Source: Ophioderma brevispina (Eukaryota; Echinodermata; Ophiuroidea; Amphilepidida; Ophiodermatidae). Taken from it: a stretch of DNA of 64,000 nt. The notes under the pieces are model-generated. The model was not told the DNA's origin and searched no databases. It saw only the letters and a list, made by a program, of their open reading frames with translations. This document shows, piece by piece, positions 22,446 to 34,260 of the stretch (positions are counted from its first letter, which is position 1; each line of letters begins with the position of its first letter). The stretch covers positions 17,861 to 81,860 of the forward strand of contig JAMKCH010022346.1 of assembly GCA_023653785.1 (NCBI GenBank), in the 5' to 3' direction. Both the position numbers and the translations under genes were made by a program.

Positions 22446-22986
22446 TGACTAATTATACAACCGTTTTCAACCATTGGCACTTCAAATTAGGCTAATTTCA
22501 TCTCACTTAAAATACTAGACAATGTTTTAAGACTTTTTTACCCATAAGGATATTGATAAATGACACATTTTCACATTCTGTAATATGTGTCAAGCCGCAA
22601 GGTTACATACAACATTATTTAGCCTTGTCCCCAAGAAGAGATAAAACAGTGGGCATATTTAACCTTTGCTCCATATAGCAGTATAAGGCAACTCGTGATT
22701 GGTTGGACGTCAGTTGAATAAAGCTGGATCAACAAGTACAACATTTTAAGAATATCACTATTATTAGTGCTATTTTGAAACATTGTGTGAACATTGCATT
22801 GCTGTGAATGCGATTGGCCAACTACACAGCACTCTCATTAGCTGCAACTGGGATTGTGTGTACAGTGCAAAAGTGTGAAAGATATTGTTGTTAAAGTAAT
22901 AACAAACTACCCTTCGGGCAGAAAAGGATGCTCGGATATGGACCATGGATCTTAAATTAAAGAAATCAATTCTACGCTTGTTCTCA
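22446..22986. repeat. 541-bp direct duplication, copy 1
   Basis: Identical by eye, with no indel, to 23,180-23,720 (constant offset 734). It starts TGACTAATTATACAACCG and ends CTACGCTTGTTCTCA. No protein is recognised in it. Confidence 0.9.
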
Positions 22987-23179
22987 GATTTCACACCAGT
23001 AAATAACAGGAGAACAGGTAAGTCCAGCCCCCGCTGCAAATGAGGTGTTTTTGTTTTTGGTGACCGTCGACTAAGTGTACCCTAAAAACTGAGAGAAAAG
23101 GCGAGATCTGGGTTGCAAATCATGGTTGCTATCAATATTAGGTATAAAATCTGTAGGAAAAAAAAAAAAAAAAAAAAAA

Positions 23180-23720
23180 TGACTAATTATACAACCGTTT
23201 TCAACCATTGGCACTTCAAATTAGGCTAATTTCATCTCACTTAAAATACTAGACAATGTTTTAAGACTTTTTTACCCATAAGGATATTGATAAATGACAC
23301 ATTTTCACATTCTGTAATATGTGTCAAGCCGCAAGGTTACATACAACATTATTTAGCCTTGTCCCCAAGAAGAGATAAAACAGTGGGCATATTTAACCTT
23401 TGCTCCATATAGCAGTATAAGGCAACTCGTGATTGGTTGGACGTCAGTTGAATAAAGCTGGATCAACAAGTACAACATTTTAAGAATATCACTATTATTA
23501 GTGCTATTTTGAAACATTGTGTGAACATTGCATTGCTGTGAATGCGATTGGCCAACTACACAGCACTCTCATTAGCTGCAACTGGGATTGTGTGTACAGT
23601 GCAAAAGTGTGAAAGATATTGTTGTTAAAGTAATAACAAACTACCCTTCGGGCAGAAAAGGATGCTCGGATATGGACCATGGATCTTAAATTAAAGAAAT
23701 CAATTCTACGCTTGTTCTCA
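23180..23720. repeat. 541-bp direct duplication, copy 2
   Basis: Second copy of 22,446-22,986. It is preceded at once by an A-run (23,159-23,179) and followed directly by the arm of the foldback element. Perfect identity in otherwise diverged DNA means either a very recent duplication or an assembly artefact. Confidence 0.9.
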
Positions 23721-23726
23721 CGTCTA

Positions 23727-25080
23727 GTATGTGCACATTTCCTAGATAATTATCTCAATTTTTGCCCTGAATAACAGTGACCAACGGATGTACATCATGA
23801 TTCGTTGACTCTAGCGAATAATGGGGCTATTGATAAGTAAATCCGCTCGGTGTGCAGAGGACCAAACACTTCAGATTCCTTTTTCATCTGGAACTGCAGA
23901 ACCATTGTTATTATCCATGCACCCGAAAAGATTTTAGGTGTTATACCACGATTTAGGTTATACTATTTTTCATAATATGGAACACAAATTACCTGCCCCC
24001 TTTCACGAATATATAAAATTGGAGGTGCTACTGGCTGGTATGAGTTTTTGGCCCGAAGATATGGTCCTGGACCAGATATTTTCAACTCGTCTCAAAGCAG
24101 CGCTATTCATGATTATGTGTGCGCTTTGTTCCGTTAATGGGTTTATTTAAGTATTACAAAAGAGCAATGTTATTTTTCGGCTTGAATTGCGTGGCGTGCG
24201 TCTGTGGGCACTCATCTGATAAAACAAAAGTCGTGGGTTCAATCCCCACTCCAGGCGTAAAATTTTACTTCATTATTTTTTTTATCTTGGAGGCAAAGAT
24301 TGCAATGAAAACAGTTGCAAAGTAGAAAATAATGAATAGCTGCCTAATGAGATAATTTAACTGCTTATGGTCCTGGACCATAATATCAGACCAGAATCTC
24401 ATACGTGCGTTCGACTGTGTATTAAATCAACTTCAACCCTATATTTCATAATTTATTCGAAAGGGAAACGAAGGTGAATAAAACTCATGGGGTAAAGTTG
24501 TTTGACAAACTCCGACCTAACATCTTTGTGCAGAACCAAACCCGTGACTTGCGGCGTAACCCCATTGCTATTCAATTAACCGAGATATTAGCAGAAATCG
24601 AAAATCATTCACCTATATGAAATGCAGGTAAAACAGTGCCGAACAAACTTAAACTGGATAGAAAAGAGGTCCTACATTAAGATGATTAAGTTATGGGTCT
24701 TGGTTCTGTACCAAGGTCACAGCTTGTCAAGCAACATTTTTTCATGATTTTTGTTCATCTCCGTTTTCTTTTTGAATAAATGATGAAATATACGGTCAAA
24801 GTTATTGAATTCACAGCAGAAGCTCCAGGGTTTTTTTTATTCGTGAGCGAGGCTATAGCTCAATCTAAATCGGGAGGTGATAACACCTCAAAGGTTTCAA
24901 CGTCATGGACAATAACAATGGCTCTGAATTTCAAGAGAATCTGAAGTCCGTTGCGCTAGCATAACGGACGGATTTACTTATCAATAGCGCCATTATTTGC
25001 TGGAGTCAATGAACGTGGTGTACATCCGTTGGTCACTGATATTCAGGGGGAAAAGGAGATGACATTTAATAATAGATGTG
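23727..25080. mobile_element. Long foldback element, family F (copy with SINE-like insert)
   Basis: Left arm ~23,727-23,960 and right arm ~24,820-25,080 are inverted repeats: AACAGTGACCAACGGATGTA pairs with TACATCCGTTGGTCACTGAT, and AGAACCATTGTTAT with ATAACAATGGCTCT. The centre shares ACCTAACATCTTTGTGCAGA with the copy at 38.4-39.6 kb. A smaller insert around 24,030-24,420 is bracketed by ATGGTCCTGGACCA motifs, also seen at 34,028-34,041. There is no transposase. Confidence 0.7.
24190..24265 (+). mobile_element. tRNA-like sequence (SINE head or tRNA pseudogene)
   Basis: GTCGTGGGTTCAATCCCCAC followed by TCCAGGCG is a convincing T-arm with a B box (GGTTCAATCCC). The 5' half (GGCGTGCGTCTGTGGGCACT) has no proper D-arm, so this is not a functional tRNA. 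Confidence 0.5.
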
Positions 25081-25622
25081 AGAGCACGCGTAGATCTGAT
25101 TTAAAAAAAATAATTTTAGAGAATTTTATTTTAGAAAAATTATGCACTTCCCAGGAATGCGTCACCTTTATAAACGATATGAGATCTGCCCGCTGGCCTA
25201 TTGGTAATATTGTTAATTTTTCTTATCTCAATGGTGAAATAGAAAACATGAATTTAATCACAAAGCTAATCCAAGTGAAATCGATTGAGCTAGTTACAGA
25301 ATTGGCCGACCATTCCACGAAATCAAACGCTCCTTTAACAAAATCGAATGACGTTTTTGAAATTCCAATATAATTCATCGTTCAATTTCGCGCTAAAACG
25401 AACAACCCTTTAATAAAATGGAACAAGAAATTGCGAAATTGGCCGGGAAAACCGATAATATTTCAGAATTTAACATGTTTAAAGCATTCCATTTTTTCTG
25501 GGAAGAACCTCGCAGGCCATGCGCGTGCTCTTCGCGGCCCGCGGTTTAGCTGCCCCTGAAACAGACTACTTTGGTTTTGATCTTTGGGGCTATTAAGTGA
25601 CCAAACCGGTGTAGAAAGTTTT
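25081..25622. other. No gene supported
   Basis: A 114-codon plus-strand frame (25,029-25,373) starts inside the foldback arm and continues through AT-rich sequence with no recognisable domain. It is probably chance. The rest is non-coding. Confidence 0.4.
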
Positions 25623-25750
25623 ATAGTCCATCGGGCTCATAGTCCACCTACAATTGTAAAGAATAGGGCACTCGATTCAGGTGACTCTTCACACAACATT
25701 AGTTTACGCTTTATTCCGTTGTCATCGAACTCGGACTATGGCTCCCGGCG
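25623..25750 (-). mobile_element. Small MITE, relative of the 19.9-kb insert
   Basis: Ends ATAGTCCATCGGGCTCATAG and GGACTATGGCTCCCGGCGG form inverted termini. The interior (GAATAGGGCACTCGATTCAG, GACTCTTCACAC) matches the reverse complement of 19,886-20,045. Confidence 0.6.
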
Positions 25751-26234
25751 GCCTCTGTCTACTTTCACACCGGCCAAAATAGCATCAGTGGGGTAAATAA
25801 GACTTCTTATTGTAGATTCAGCATATTGTTTTGACATAAGAAAAGCTTATCAAAACGTGGTCTCCTACCATTCTGATTTGTTTGGGAAAATATAACCAAT
25901 GTAGTTTGGCCATAAAGTGACCAAAATGTCATGGGAGGGCTCTTTACATCAGTGCAAAGCAAATCAGGTCTTTCATTTTTTAGGGGCACCTGATATGTTA
26001 AAATCTCTCGTTCCACCTTTAACCTTTAAGGCCTAACTGTGACCGGCGAAAATAAAAAAAAAAACAATGAGAAAGAAAACACACACACACACAACAAACA
26101 GGACGGTTAAGCTTGCATAACTAGAATGTATAATTCCTTTCTTCGTGGTTTGATGGAACAAAATGATTAAACGTTTTGCACACACAAGTACCCGTATAGC
26201 GTATGGCTTCTAAACCTGACTATATAGTGTCACC

Positions 26235-26576
26235 TTAAAGGTGCATGGCCCGATCGCAAATAGCCTCGTAGATTTTACCGGAAGTGGTCAAAATTTTGGT
26301 GTCTACAGAAAGCTACTATTTTTCTCATTTACCCTGTGAAATCTTAGGACTAAATGATGTTTGGTTTGAAAGTTATGAGCGAAAATGTACTCCATTTTGG
26401 TCGACCAATATTAATTTTACACGGTACTCTATGGGGTGCAGAAAATCACATTTCTAGCTCTCACATCAAAACGGGTTGAAATATCACCGTGAAACTTTAC
26501 AGATGGAGTTTTGGGGAGATGGCAAATCTACCAAGATGAAAACTTGATACACTTAAATCGGGCCATCCACCTTTAA
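26235..26576 (+). mobile_element. TTAA-flanked MITE, family M1 (copy 2)
   Basis: A 342-bp element from TTAAAGGTGCATGGCCCGAT to ATCGGGCCATCCACCTTTAA, so it has inverted ends with TTAA at both borders. It is in the reverse orientation to copies at 1.8 and 37.4 kb and contains the shared TTTTGGTCGACCAATATTAA core. Confidence 0.8.
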
Positions 26577-28390
26577 CAATACACTATACATCAATAACAA
26601 GTTCTTTTCCACTTCCTTCTCCCCTGTCGTATGTCCCGGTGTCATGCAATACAGTGTCACTGTGACAAAGTGAAAACCTATGGAGTTTCCGTAACCTGAC
26701 CCATCTGACACACTCTTTTCTGACACACTTATGAATTAGGAAACCCTTAACGGAATAAATCACATGTTTATTCCGTTAAAGTCCACACACCATTCAATTA
26801 TGATTAAATCTCAATAGAAAGCTTGTGACCTTAGAAAATGAACAGAATACAGTTTCGATTTTTATCTGTCTTTATAAAGCAGTGAGGGCTTAAAAACTGA
26901 CAAAAATTTTATGTATTTTCCCGTATTTTCGATACGCCCAAAAACAGCCCAATTACCTCACTATAAATGCGTGACGTAGATGCATGTACATGTTCACAGT
27001 GTTCACAGTGAAAATGTAAACACTGTACAGCTCGAGTCATGATGATTGTTTAGTGTCGATGGGCATTCTGTATGTATTAACACTGTTATTTGCAATGTAA
27101 GAAGAGAATTAAGATGAGAAAGTTGTTGGTACTTAGTGGGTGTTATGTCAATGAGGATTAATTTTGTGAAAACACCTAGACTTCCACTTACAAGGGAGGT
27201 GTGTGACCCGCGCCCGGTCAGTGATGGACTGAGTGGCGAGTGTGTATTCACGGCAACCATGCAAGAAATCTCCAAAGTTATTTCTGCACCTTTCATGATT
27301 CTTTCGTACATTTAATATGTGCAAATACATTTTAATATGTATGAATGTTTGCAGATGTTTACTTATCATGAATTATATTTTATTTGACGGGGTCATCATG
27401 CTCTCGTTGCTGCCCTTCTCTCTAGTCTTATTTCTAAATTCGTATTTCGCGTTGTATATAGAAAACTCCACTCACAATTCACCAACATTTTTATAATTAA
27501 TCGGGACTCGTTGGTACAATGTTGTCAAAACCGCGTCAAAACCTGACCTCAAGAGTCTCAAGTTCAGATTGAAACGTTCGTTTTGCGAATCATCTTTTTA
27601 AAGCGGTTGTTTGGCATAAAGTAATATTGGGCTTTGGATTACACACAAAATCGACTTGATAGAGGGAAAAACGGTATATTTTCAGTTAACATTCTTTTTC
27701 TTTCATATCTACTGGAATATGAAATACTTTGCACAAAAGTTGTTAGTGGGAGGGTGCCGCGTAAAACAGTTACTGCACGGGCATGTCGCGTCAGTCGTAT
27801 CGTCACAACCAGTGATGCATGGTGTTTTTCAAGGGCCCATTTCGGTCAAGCGTGCTCTACAGACCCTACTGTTTTAACGGGCTGCCGGGTTGCAGTTGCA
27901 ACGCGAATTTCATCCGATATTATATTTTGTAGTGGGGCATATTTTAAATATTATCAGCTGTTGTTGGTTCAAAGGAGCTCAAGCGCTTGTACTTTAAACA
28001 TATTACCGACATATTAAATTCTACACCAATTTCTAGCGTACGGAGACGAACTTTTTCCCCCTTTGCTTAATATAGGAACTCCAAGTAGCTCCAAGTTGAC
28101 GCATAGGCCTAATAGCATGTTGTTTTTGCTTGTAAAACTCAACTTATTTTTTTCTGAAAAGGAAATATTGTTTCCTACATAGGGCCTACCACTGAAGGTC
28201 CCGTCATACATTTTCTCTCTTTTTAAATATAAATGCAGAAGTGTACAAATCATGGCTGAATAGTTTGACTTGTCCGATATTCTCTAGCCTAACTGAAAAT
28301 TGTACGGTTGTTCAAGCAAAAGCATGTTCAAGCGTAGCCATAGAACCAGGGCTCGCTGCACTGATACGCTTGCTGCATGCTGGTGAAGCC
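26577..28390. other. No gene; short palindromic repeat at 26,747-26,779
   Basis: TTAACGGAATAAA and TTTATTCCGTTAA form a near-perfect palindrome with a 7-base loop. A similar pair (CGGAATAAA ... TTTATTCCGTTA) lies at ~48,238-48,280. The flanking CTGACACACTTATGAATTAG recurs inverted near 29,185-29,230. The 127-codon frame at 27,634 shows no domain and is not believed. Confidence 0.45.
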
Positions 28391-28690
28391 TTAATATCTG
28401 GTCAGTATTGAGAAGGGGGATTCGGAAGGTACAGTCAGTACTAGTTCAAGCGGCAAATGGTTAGCAGTCGACACTACTGCTCTTTGTGTACCGTATAAGC
28501 ATGGTGCAGGTGTTTGATTACGCTTGATCACCGATCGATAAAACGAAGAATAACCTCTATGCGGATCATAAAGCGAGTCCAGTCTCAGTCGAGCCATGGT
28601 TTTATTTCTATATTTCATAATACTAAACATACCAATCCGAAATTGTTTTTTTTCTAACCGATTTTCATCAGTTGTCACCTCATATTCTTC
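28391..28690 (-). other. Open frame after the candidate first exon, unassigned
   Basis: A minus-strand frame of ~100 codons (EYEVTTDENRLEKKQFRIGM ... MARLRLDSLYDPHRGYSSFY) lies directly 3' of the candidate first exon but in another frame. Its basic, non-repetitive composition is more protein-like than most frames here. I do not recognise a domain. It has no ATG at a sensible place. It may be untranslated or chance. Confidence 0.2.
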
Positions 28691-28742
28691 TGTCTTCTTC
28701 CGCTATGGCAGGTTGACCGTTCATTATGAAAAAAAACTTTAC

Positions 28743-28904
28743 GGCAGCTAACGATGTATGCATCACTGGTATCACTTCGTCGTTGTCCTCACCGGGAAAT
28801 ACCCCGGCTAGCTCTTCGTTATCCGGGGTACTTCCCGATGATGAATATCCCACTTGTGATCCTTCATCTTCATATCTTGGACTCGGGCTTGGACTTTCAC
28901 TCAT
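28743..28904 (-). CDS. Candidate first coding exon, unknown Ser/Glu-rich N-terminus
   Basis: From the ATG at 28,904 (context CCAAAATGAGTG) the frame reads MSESPSPSPRYEDEGSQVGY, then a Ser/Gly/Glu/Asp-rich stretch ending MHTSLAA at a possible splice donor GTAAAG (28,742). That gives 54 codons and a phase 0 end. An acidic, Ser/Pro-rich, low-complexity N-terminus is common in transcription factors and cytosolic adaptors, but no domain is present to identify it. About 90 bp upstream stands a perfect CRE, TGACGTCA. If the donor is not used, the frame continues to a TGA near 28,680 (EEDRRI). The next exon would lie at lower coordinates. Confidence 0.35.
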
Positions 28905-28992
28905 TTTGGTTGAAGATGAAGCGAAGCTAATTTCAACCACTTGTGTGTGCGTTTAGTATATCTATTGACTGGAAGCGCGGAAGTCCCTTTAA

Positions 28993-29000
28993 TGACGTCA
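28993..29000 (-). promoter_or_regulatory. Perfect CRE (CREB/ATF site) upstream of candidate exon
   Basis: TGACGTCA, the palindromic CREB/ATF consensus, about 90 bp upstream of the ATG at 28,904. CREs at this distance are common in animal core promoters. It supports, but does not prove, a promoter here. Confidence 0.4.
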
Positions 29001-29463
29001 CAGGCATAGCACCCAATTTCAAGAATTTCATTTTGTTTCATGGGGAGGGGGGTCTAGGAAAACAATCTTTTCAGTGTAATTGTGACTTACCTGTAGCAGT
29101 TTGAAAAGAAATCTTATGTTTCTCGTTTTATTTATATCAAAAGCTTTCTTTTGATTTATAATCATAATTTCTTGGTGTGTGGACTTTAAGGTTTTCGAAT
29201 TCATAAGTGTTTCAGAAAAAGTGTGTCAGATGGGTCAGGTTACGGAAACTCCCCTAACCTATTGTGTTCGCCATTGTTTACTGCACAAATCATTTATTTC
29301 AGTAATACACGTTACATCGTCTACACATTCACGGGTTATTCAATTTTTGACATAGTAGCTCTCTCATGGGGGACTCTCAGTTTCATGACACCAGTACTTC
29401 GACACAGCAATATTTGAAATTTTGATAGAGAATAGGACTCTAAATAATAAAGACATGACATAC

Positions 29464-29829
29464 CATTAATGAAGTCAAATGACGCATTAAATCCTCTCTT
29501 TTGAATAGTCTGATCACTGTAAAAGACGACAAGCATATGGTTCTTGGTGGATGTAAAATTCATGGGTAAAGCTGTACCGCAATGGCTTCCAATTAAGGCA
29601 GTATCGGAATCCGAATCGTAAATAGTCAAGTGATCATCGCAATTCTTTTGGCCGTTCCTGAAATAGCCATCTTGAAGTTGGAAGTCAATGGTGGATAGAA
29701 ACACAACTTTGCCTACAGGGGCCGTTATTATTATGACGCAGAAAACATTCGCTGGGTAGTTGTCTGGATAGTTCGGTGACGAAAAGTTGCCCGGTTCTAT
29801 CAAGTTTGCGCTGCACTCAGTCTCTTTGC
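29464..29829 (-). CDS. CUB domain exon
   Basis: A complete CUB domain in one 366-bp exon. CUB domains are ~110-residue extracellular beta-sandwiches in secreted proteases, complement factors and developmental proteins. Seen: four cysteines in CUB order (TEC near the start, NVFCVI, NCDDHLTIYD, GSHCGTALP), the conserved GNFSSPNYPDNYPAN entry, the calcium-site-type residues in NCDDHLTIYD, and a final FNASFDF strand. The acceptor TTACAG is at 29,830-29,831 and the donor GTATGT follows 29,464. Both introns are phase 1, the usual symmetric arrangement for shuffled extracellular modules. No stop or frameshift is present, so the exon looks functional. Neighbouring exons are not visible at close range. 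The IgGFc-type exon 18 kb downstream on the same strand is a possible partner. Confidence 0.92.
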
Positions 29830-32118
29830 CTGTAACGAAGAAAAATCACAGTGTATTGGTTCAGACCAAGTTTCATCATTATTATGTTTTCAGAATCTTC
29901 CATCCTACATACTTTCTACACACTTACAGAAACCAATAAAACTGCAAATTTGGCATTTGGTTTAGTAATTTTCCCCACACTTGGTCAACTCATCCACTAT
30001 TTTGATAGAGTGCACAGTTTACATGCATAAGTTGGAATATGCAGTGACAATTTATGTAATCAATGGTTGAGGGATGGTCTATTTCTGGGAGAGGGGATGT
30101 GATGATTAGCATGATTAGCTAGCACAAAAAAATAGTAGTTATAATTTAGTAAGACCTTGCACAATTTAGTAAGAGCACCGCGAGATGCAGAGAGGGAGAG
30201 GAACCCAACCTCTACACAGACAGATTGTCAAAGTGATTCACTTAATGCATCTCTACTTACCCCTAAATTAGGCGAGTGATAAAAAACACTGAAATTAATA
30301 CCTTGCATTTACTATAATAACTCCATGCTTGCATACATGAGGGAGCGACCCAACCATTCAATTCAGACAGTTAATCATCTAAATATATTTAAATATAAAG
30401 TGACCAACGGCAGCATGTGCATTCTATATTTATAAAAAAAATGTAATACAAGTTAAAGCTTATAATAACTTCAAAGCACTTTAAATAACTTGTGTGATAA
30501 TATGTGTGATTACCATGAAGATAAAGAAAGAAAACCACACTGCCAAACAAGTTCCTGCTAAATGAACTTGCATAACACCCCACTCCCCGCGAGCCTGAAA
30601 AAAGGGGGAGGGGCCCCAAACGAAGTGGGGCCTGAACACACGTGTAGAATTTATAACACACTGCAAGAATAAAAGCAAAAATGCCTTGGCTCACAAGTAG
30701 CGGTTTATACTCACACACAGACGTAAAAAAGTAGTAGATATTATGACTATCAAGGCAAAAAGCAAAGATAAACGGAAAATTATGAGCAGCAACACGAGGT
30801 GTCGCGTGATAAAGGCCAAAATTCAATTAAAAACCTATTATTTTTTATATTTATTATGGTAGACCCCGAAGGTGAGTAAGGGCTGCATAGCCTGATTGAG
30901 TATGCCCTTGGAACTCAAGCCAATCGGAAAAAAGCGAAGGAATACATAAAAACACGAAAGTAACATGTACGGAGGGCAACGCGCATCGCAAAAGGCTTTA
31001 AAGAAACGAGAGAAGATGTGTAAGCTGCTCAAGATTCCACAATTATCTCATTGTACTTCTAAACCAGAATTACATAACCACACACACGCGCGCACGCATT
31101 TAGTACTCCAAGCTCAAGAAGCAAATCAGAGAAAAGTGACAATGTACATTTGACCCACACATGCATGCAACTACATTGTACACACCTTTTATAATGATAA
31201 CTAACATTTCTAGCTAGCAGTTCCAAATACTTGTGACATTGGCATAACATGCTAGCTACCTTTCAAATAATGGTACTGCACAAAAATACATGTAGGGGAT
31301 TAGAGCCATATGAAAATATTTATGAAAAACAATGTATCAATTCCAGAAGTGACTAAAAAATACCAGTATGTCTGATTAATTGCATGACACCATAATATTG
31401 ACTTGCAACACCATCAAAAACGACAAAACAAAGAGACATAAATTTATACATGTATACTACTTTTTATGGATGACAAATATATCGAAGAAATGTTCTAGGT
31501 TCGTATTTGCTGGGAGAACATTAGTACGGCTCCACACACCACAAAATGGTAAAAAGTTAATTCTGCTTGATCGTAAATATAGACAGTTAACGACAGTTAA
31601 TTGATGTGCAATGGCAAAACGCAGACCAAACAGTCATTGATACTCGAATATTCTCTCGCAGTAAGGTTAACACGTGTAAACTTGAAGATTCATATTACAC
31701 GAATAGAGCTACAATTCATGTCTTATAAATTCACATAGTGCAGTTGAACATAGACGATATCTAAGATTCACTATGGTAGCCTCGAAGATAACAAATAAGT
31801 GGCAATAGAAGATATGCTTATAAAATATCCAAAATGATCTGTCTATGCTGCAAAAAACAGGCTGTTTGTGCATATATGTACATGTACAATGCTGTAGAAG
31901 TTTAACATATATATTACCAATTTCAAGAATAACAAAAGCGTGAGGAGATACGTGACACTAACTCGGCCGGCAGTAGCAGTAGTAGCTTTACTGAAAATCC
32001 CGCCACTTGATACAGGCGCACCCATTTCACAACTTTCTCAGTAAACGTGCGTTGAAGAATCCTTCATAGTCCAAGAGAAATGCGATGCGAAGATTAATGA
32101 ATTATAAATAAATCGATC
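29830..32118. other. Intronic or intergenic; shared with the 44-kb duplicate at its start
   Basis: Bases 29,830-~30,115 are duplicated at ~44,118-44,410 (see the CUB duplicate). The rest holds no recognisable exon. Frames over 30,389-31,250 lack domains. Confidence 0.45.
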
Positions 32119-32527
32119 TCATGCAGGTAAACAAGAAGGCTCCAAATGTCTCTGCAATTTACAAATTAATAAGCATCCACACTTAACACTTTCACGATTC
32201 AATTGCCCCGTGACAAAAAAAGATTCAGCGATGATATAGCGCAGTGATATCCATATGAAATTCTGCAAGAAGCGATTGTCCATTGATAGAGATGAAATCA
32301 ACGATGATACTATTCTCATTGAGTCGATAATAAAAAATAGTCTCTCCAATCTGATGTCACGAACGGAAACAGCTAGCTTCGTCATTATCTTCGGCATACG
32401 CTCTAAATGAGGCGCTGTCCTAACTTTCGAAATGAATCCCGTACAGACAGGTAAAAGAGCTCCCAATGCATTTGTACAGTCCACCATTAGATGTCCTCCA
32501 TTGGCTTCTAGGCAAATACCAAGGAAA
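32119..32527 (-). CDS. Possible exon, unknown helical protein
   Basis: A minus-strand frame of ~135 codons runs from a strong acceptor-like sequence (long pyrimidine tract then TTTGCCTAG, ending near 32,509) to a stop at 32,119. Residues include HLMVDCTNALGALLPVCTGF, RMPKIMTKLAVSVRDIRLER and NFIWISLRYIIAESFF, which alternate hydrophobic and charged positions as in helices. The upstream 'signal peptide' MLLCFSLFLGIC is most likely the pyrimidine tract translated; its first codon is TTG. I do not recognise a family. Confidence 0.3.
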
Positions 32528-33840
32528 AGAGAAAAACAGAGCAGCAAAGAGTAGCAGTAGAAACTGATTCCTTAAATTAATTTAAAAATGAAATAACTCG
32601 ATTACATTACCAATCAATTTATTTCTCTCCACACGCATACAAGCCATAGATAAAGGTACAATTGCCATGACACAAAGGAACCCGTAATTGTAATGCCGCA
32701 CATGTACCTTACTCTACAGATGTTAATTCTACAAACTAACAAAAAAGTTTTTCCAATTGTTGGCTATAAAAGGAAAAAATCTCGACATACCACTTAAACA
32801 CACGTGTACGTAAAAACAAGAGAACTCTTTCAACTCTCAAACAAAAAAGCAACCGACTAAGGCAAATACTAGCACAATTAAGTAACAATCGCCATCCAAA
32901 TTAACACCACAACATAACAAAAAACGAAACCACATTCAACAAATATGTACATCTTGAGAAATATAGCCTTCACACTTCTAAAATTCATAGACTTCCACAA
33001 CTCTACCTTCAAGTGTACTGAACCTACAAGAACGCAAATTAAAAAAAACACATTCCTAAGACTAACCGCTAAAAAATCTCAACCCAGGAATTAAACCGAC
33101 ACCTTTAGTCATTGCGACTGACCCTATAGGCCTACACGTACACGTACCTCCCAAATGGTTTTGCACTTCCATTCAAATGCAAATTGCTAAACAAGAGCCG
33201 AGATTATTGATACCAAACATCCAAATTAAGATAAAAAACATAACAAATTTTGGAAGGCCACATTAAAAAACAAGTCAATATACAACACATTACATCTTAG
33301 CATTTTAAAACAAACCACTGAACTAGGTGTTTCCGAAACAAACTCTCGCCGAACTAACACTGGGCTGACATCCACGCATGAAGCAAAACGCCTAAATGCA
33401 AACAGCAACACAAAGTAGGCTCAAAATATTACTATGCACAAAATATATCTTACCACGAAACTCCGCCAAAACATAACCAAAATCAACTAGCAAAGTTATA
33501 TATTCAAATAAATCACCAAGTATAGTTCCTGAGCCCACATATATGTAACCAACAAAAAATCCCGCACCCACGTAAGGATGCCTCATGCTTTCGTCAACTA
33601 TAAACTAGCCTGGATGCAAAAAAAAGCCAACGAACCAAATCTCGCCGAAATTCAACAAAATAAAGGTCCACTCGAACATATTCATCACGATCGACTCCAT
33701 ATGACTGAACACGCCGCAAGGCAGATCATACTCATCGACCGAGTAAACTTAGAAAAACACAGCAAAAAAAGGGTTGAGGGGTACGATACTCTTCCAAATT
33801 ATCCACTCAAAATTTTGTTTAAATTAAAACCTTAATACCC
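32528..33840. other. A/C-skewed tract without a recognised gene
   Basis: From about 32,750 to 33,720 the plus strand is strikingly rich in A and C and poor in G and T, unlike its neighbours. An 85-codon frame at 33,578-33,835 (NYKLAWMQKKANEPN ... HHDRLHMTEHAARQ) shows no domain I know. Confidence 0.4.
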
Positions 33841-34083
33841 GATTTTAGGCTAATAAGACCTATACGACCAAATCCAAATTCAGGCAATTCAATTACCCAA
33901 ACATGATGTGGTAACGGTTCAGGTCTCATGCGTAATTCCATTGTCCTACCGTCATCTAATTATGTTATTCAAGATACACTAATTTGTATTTAAGATATCA
34001 ATGATAGCGATGTTAGGAATGTTAGTGTGGTCCAGGACCATATGCTTCAGGAGCATAATTTCGGGCCAAAATCTCTTAGAAGC

Positions 34084-34086
34084 TGG

Positions 34087-34125
<39 letters not shown>
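34084..34125. repeat. CA/GT microsatellite
   Basis: GCGCGCGCA followed by about 20 CA units, ending at CACGAACC. A simple repeat, with no coding meaning. Confidence 0.95.
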
Positions 34126-34127
<2 letters not shown>

Positions 34128-34260
34128 ACCCATAGGATACTATATAAGTTATAACAACATGCAAGAGAATACCGTGAATTAGAAAACAGATCAAAATATA
34201 AATAACTTATTAACAGCCTATTTAGCTCACTATCGAGAGCTATCGAGACTCAATCAATCG

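Noticed and set aside
24190..24265. Functional tRNA gene
   Set aside because: The T-arm is good but no D-arm or matching acceptor stem can be formed. The same applies at 5358, 55,787 and 61,440-61,500.
25029..25373. 114-aa plus-strand frame
   Set aside because: Begins inside the inverted arm of a foldback element and has no recognisable domain.
27634..28017. 127-aa plus-strand frame
   Set aside because: No domain, no splice or promoter context, and an overlapping alternative frame of similar quality.
28726..28956. Plus-strand 76-aa frame opposite the candidate first exon
   Set aside because: Shadow of the minus-strand frame. The minus strand has the better start context, donor and upstream CRE.
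32119..32547. N-terminal signal peptide (MLLCFSLFLGIC) on the minus-strand frame
   Set aside because: The first codon is TTG and the stretch is a pyrimidine tract ending in TTTGCCTAG, so it reads better as an intron end.
32750..33840. Nuclear copy of mitochondrial DNA
   Set aside because: The A/C skew suggested it, but no mitochondrial protein, tRNA or rRNA segment could be recognised.
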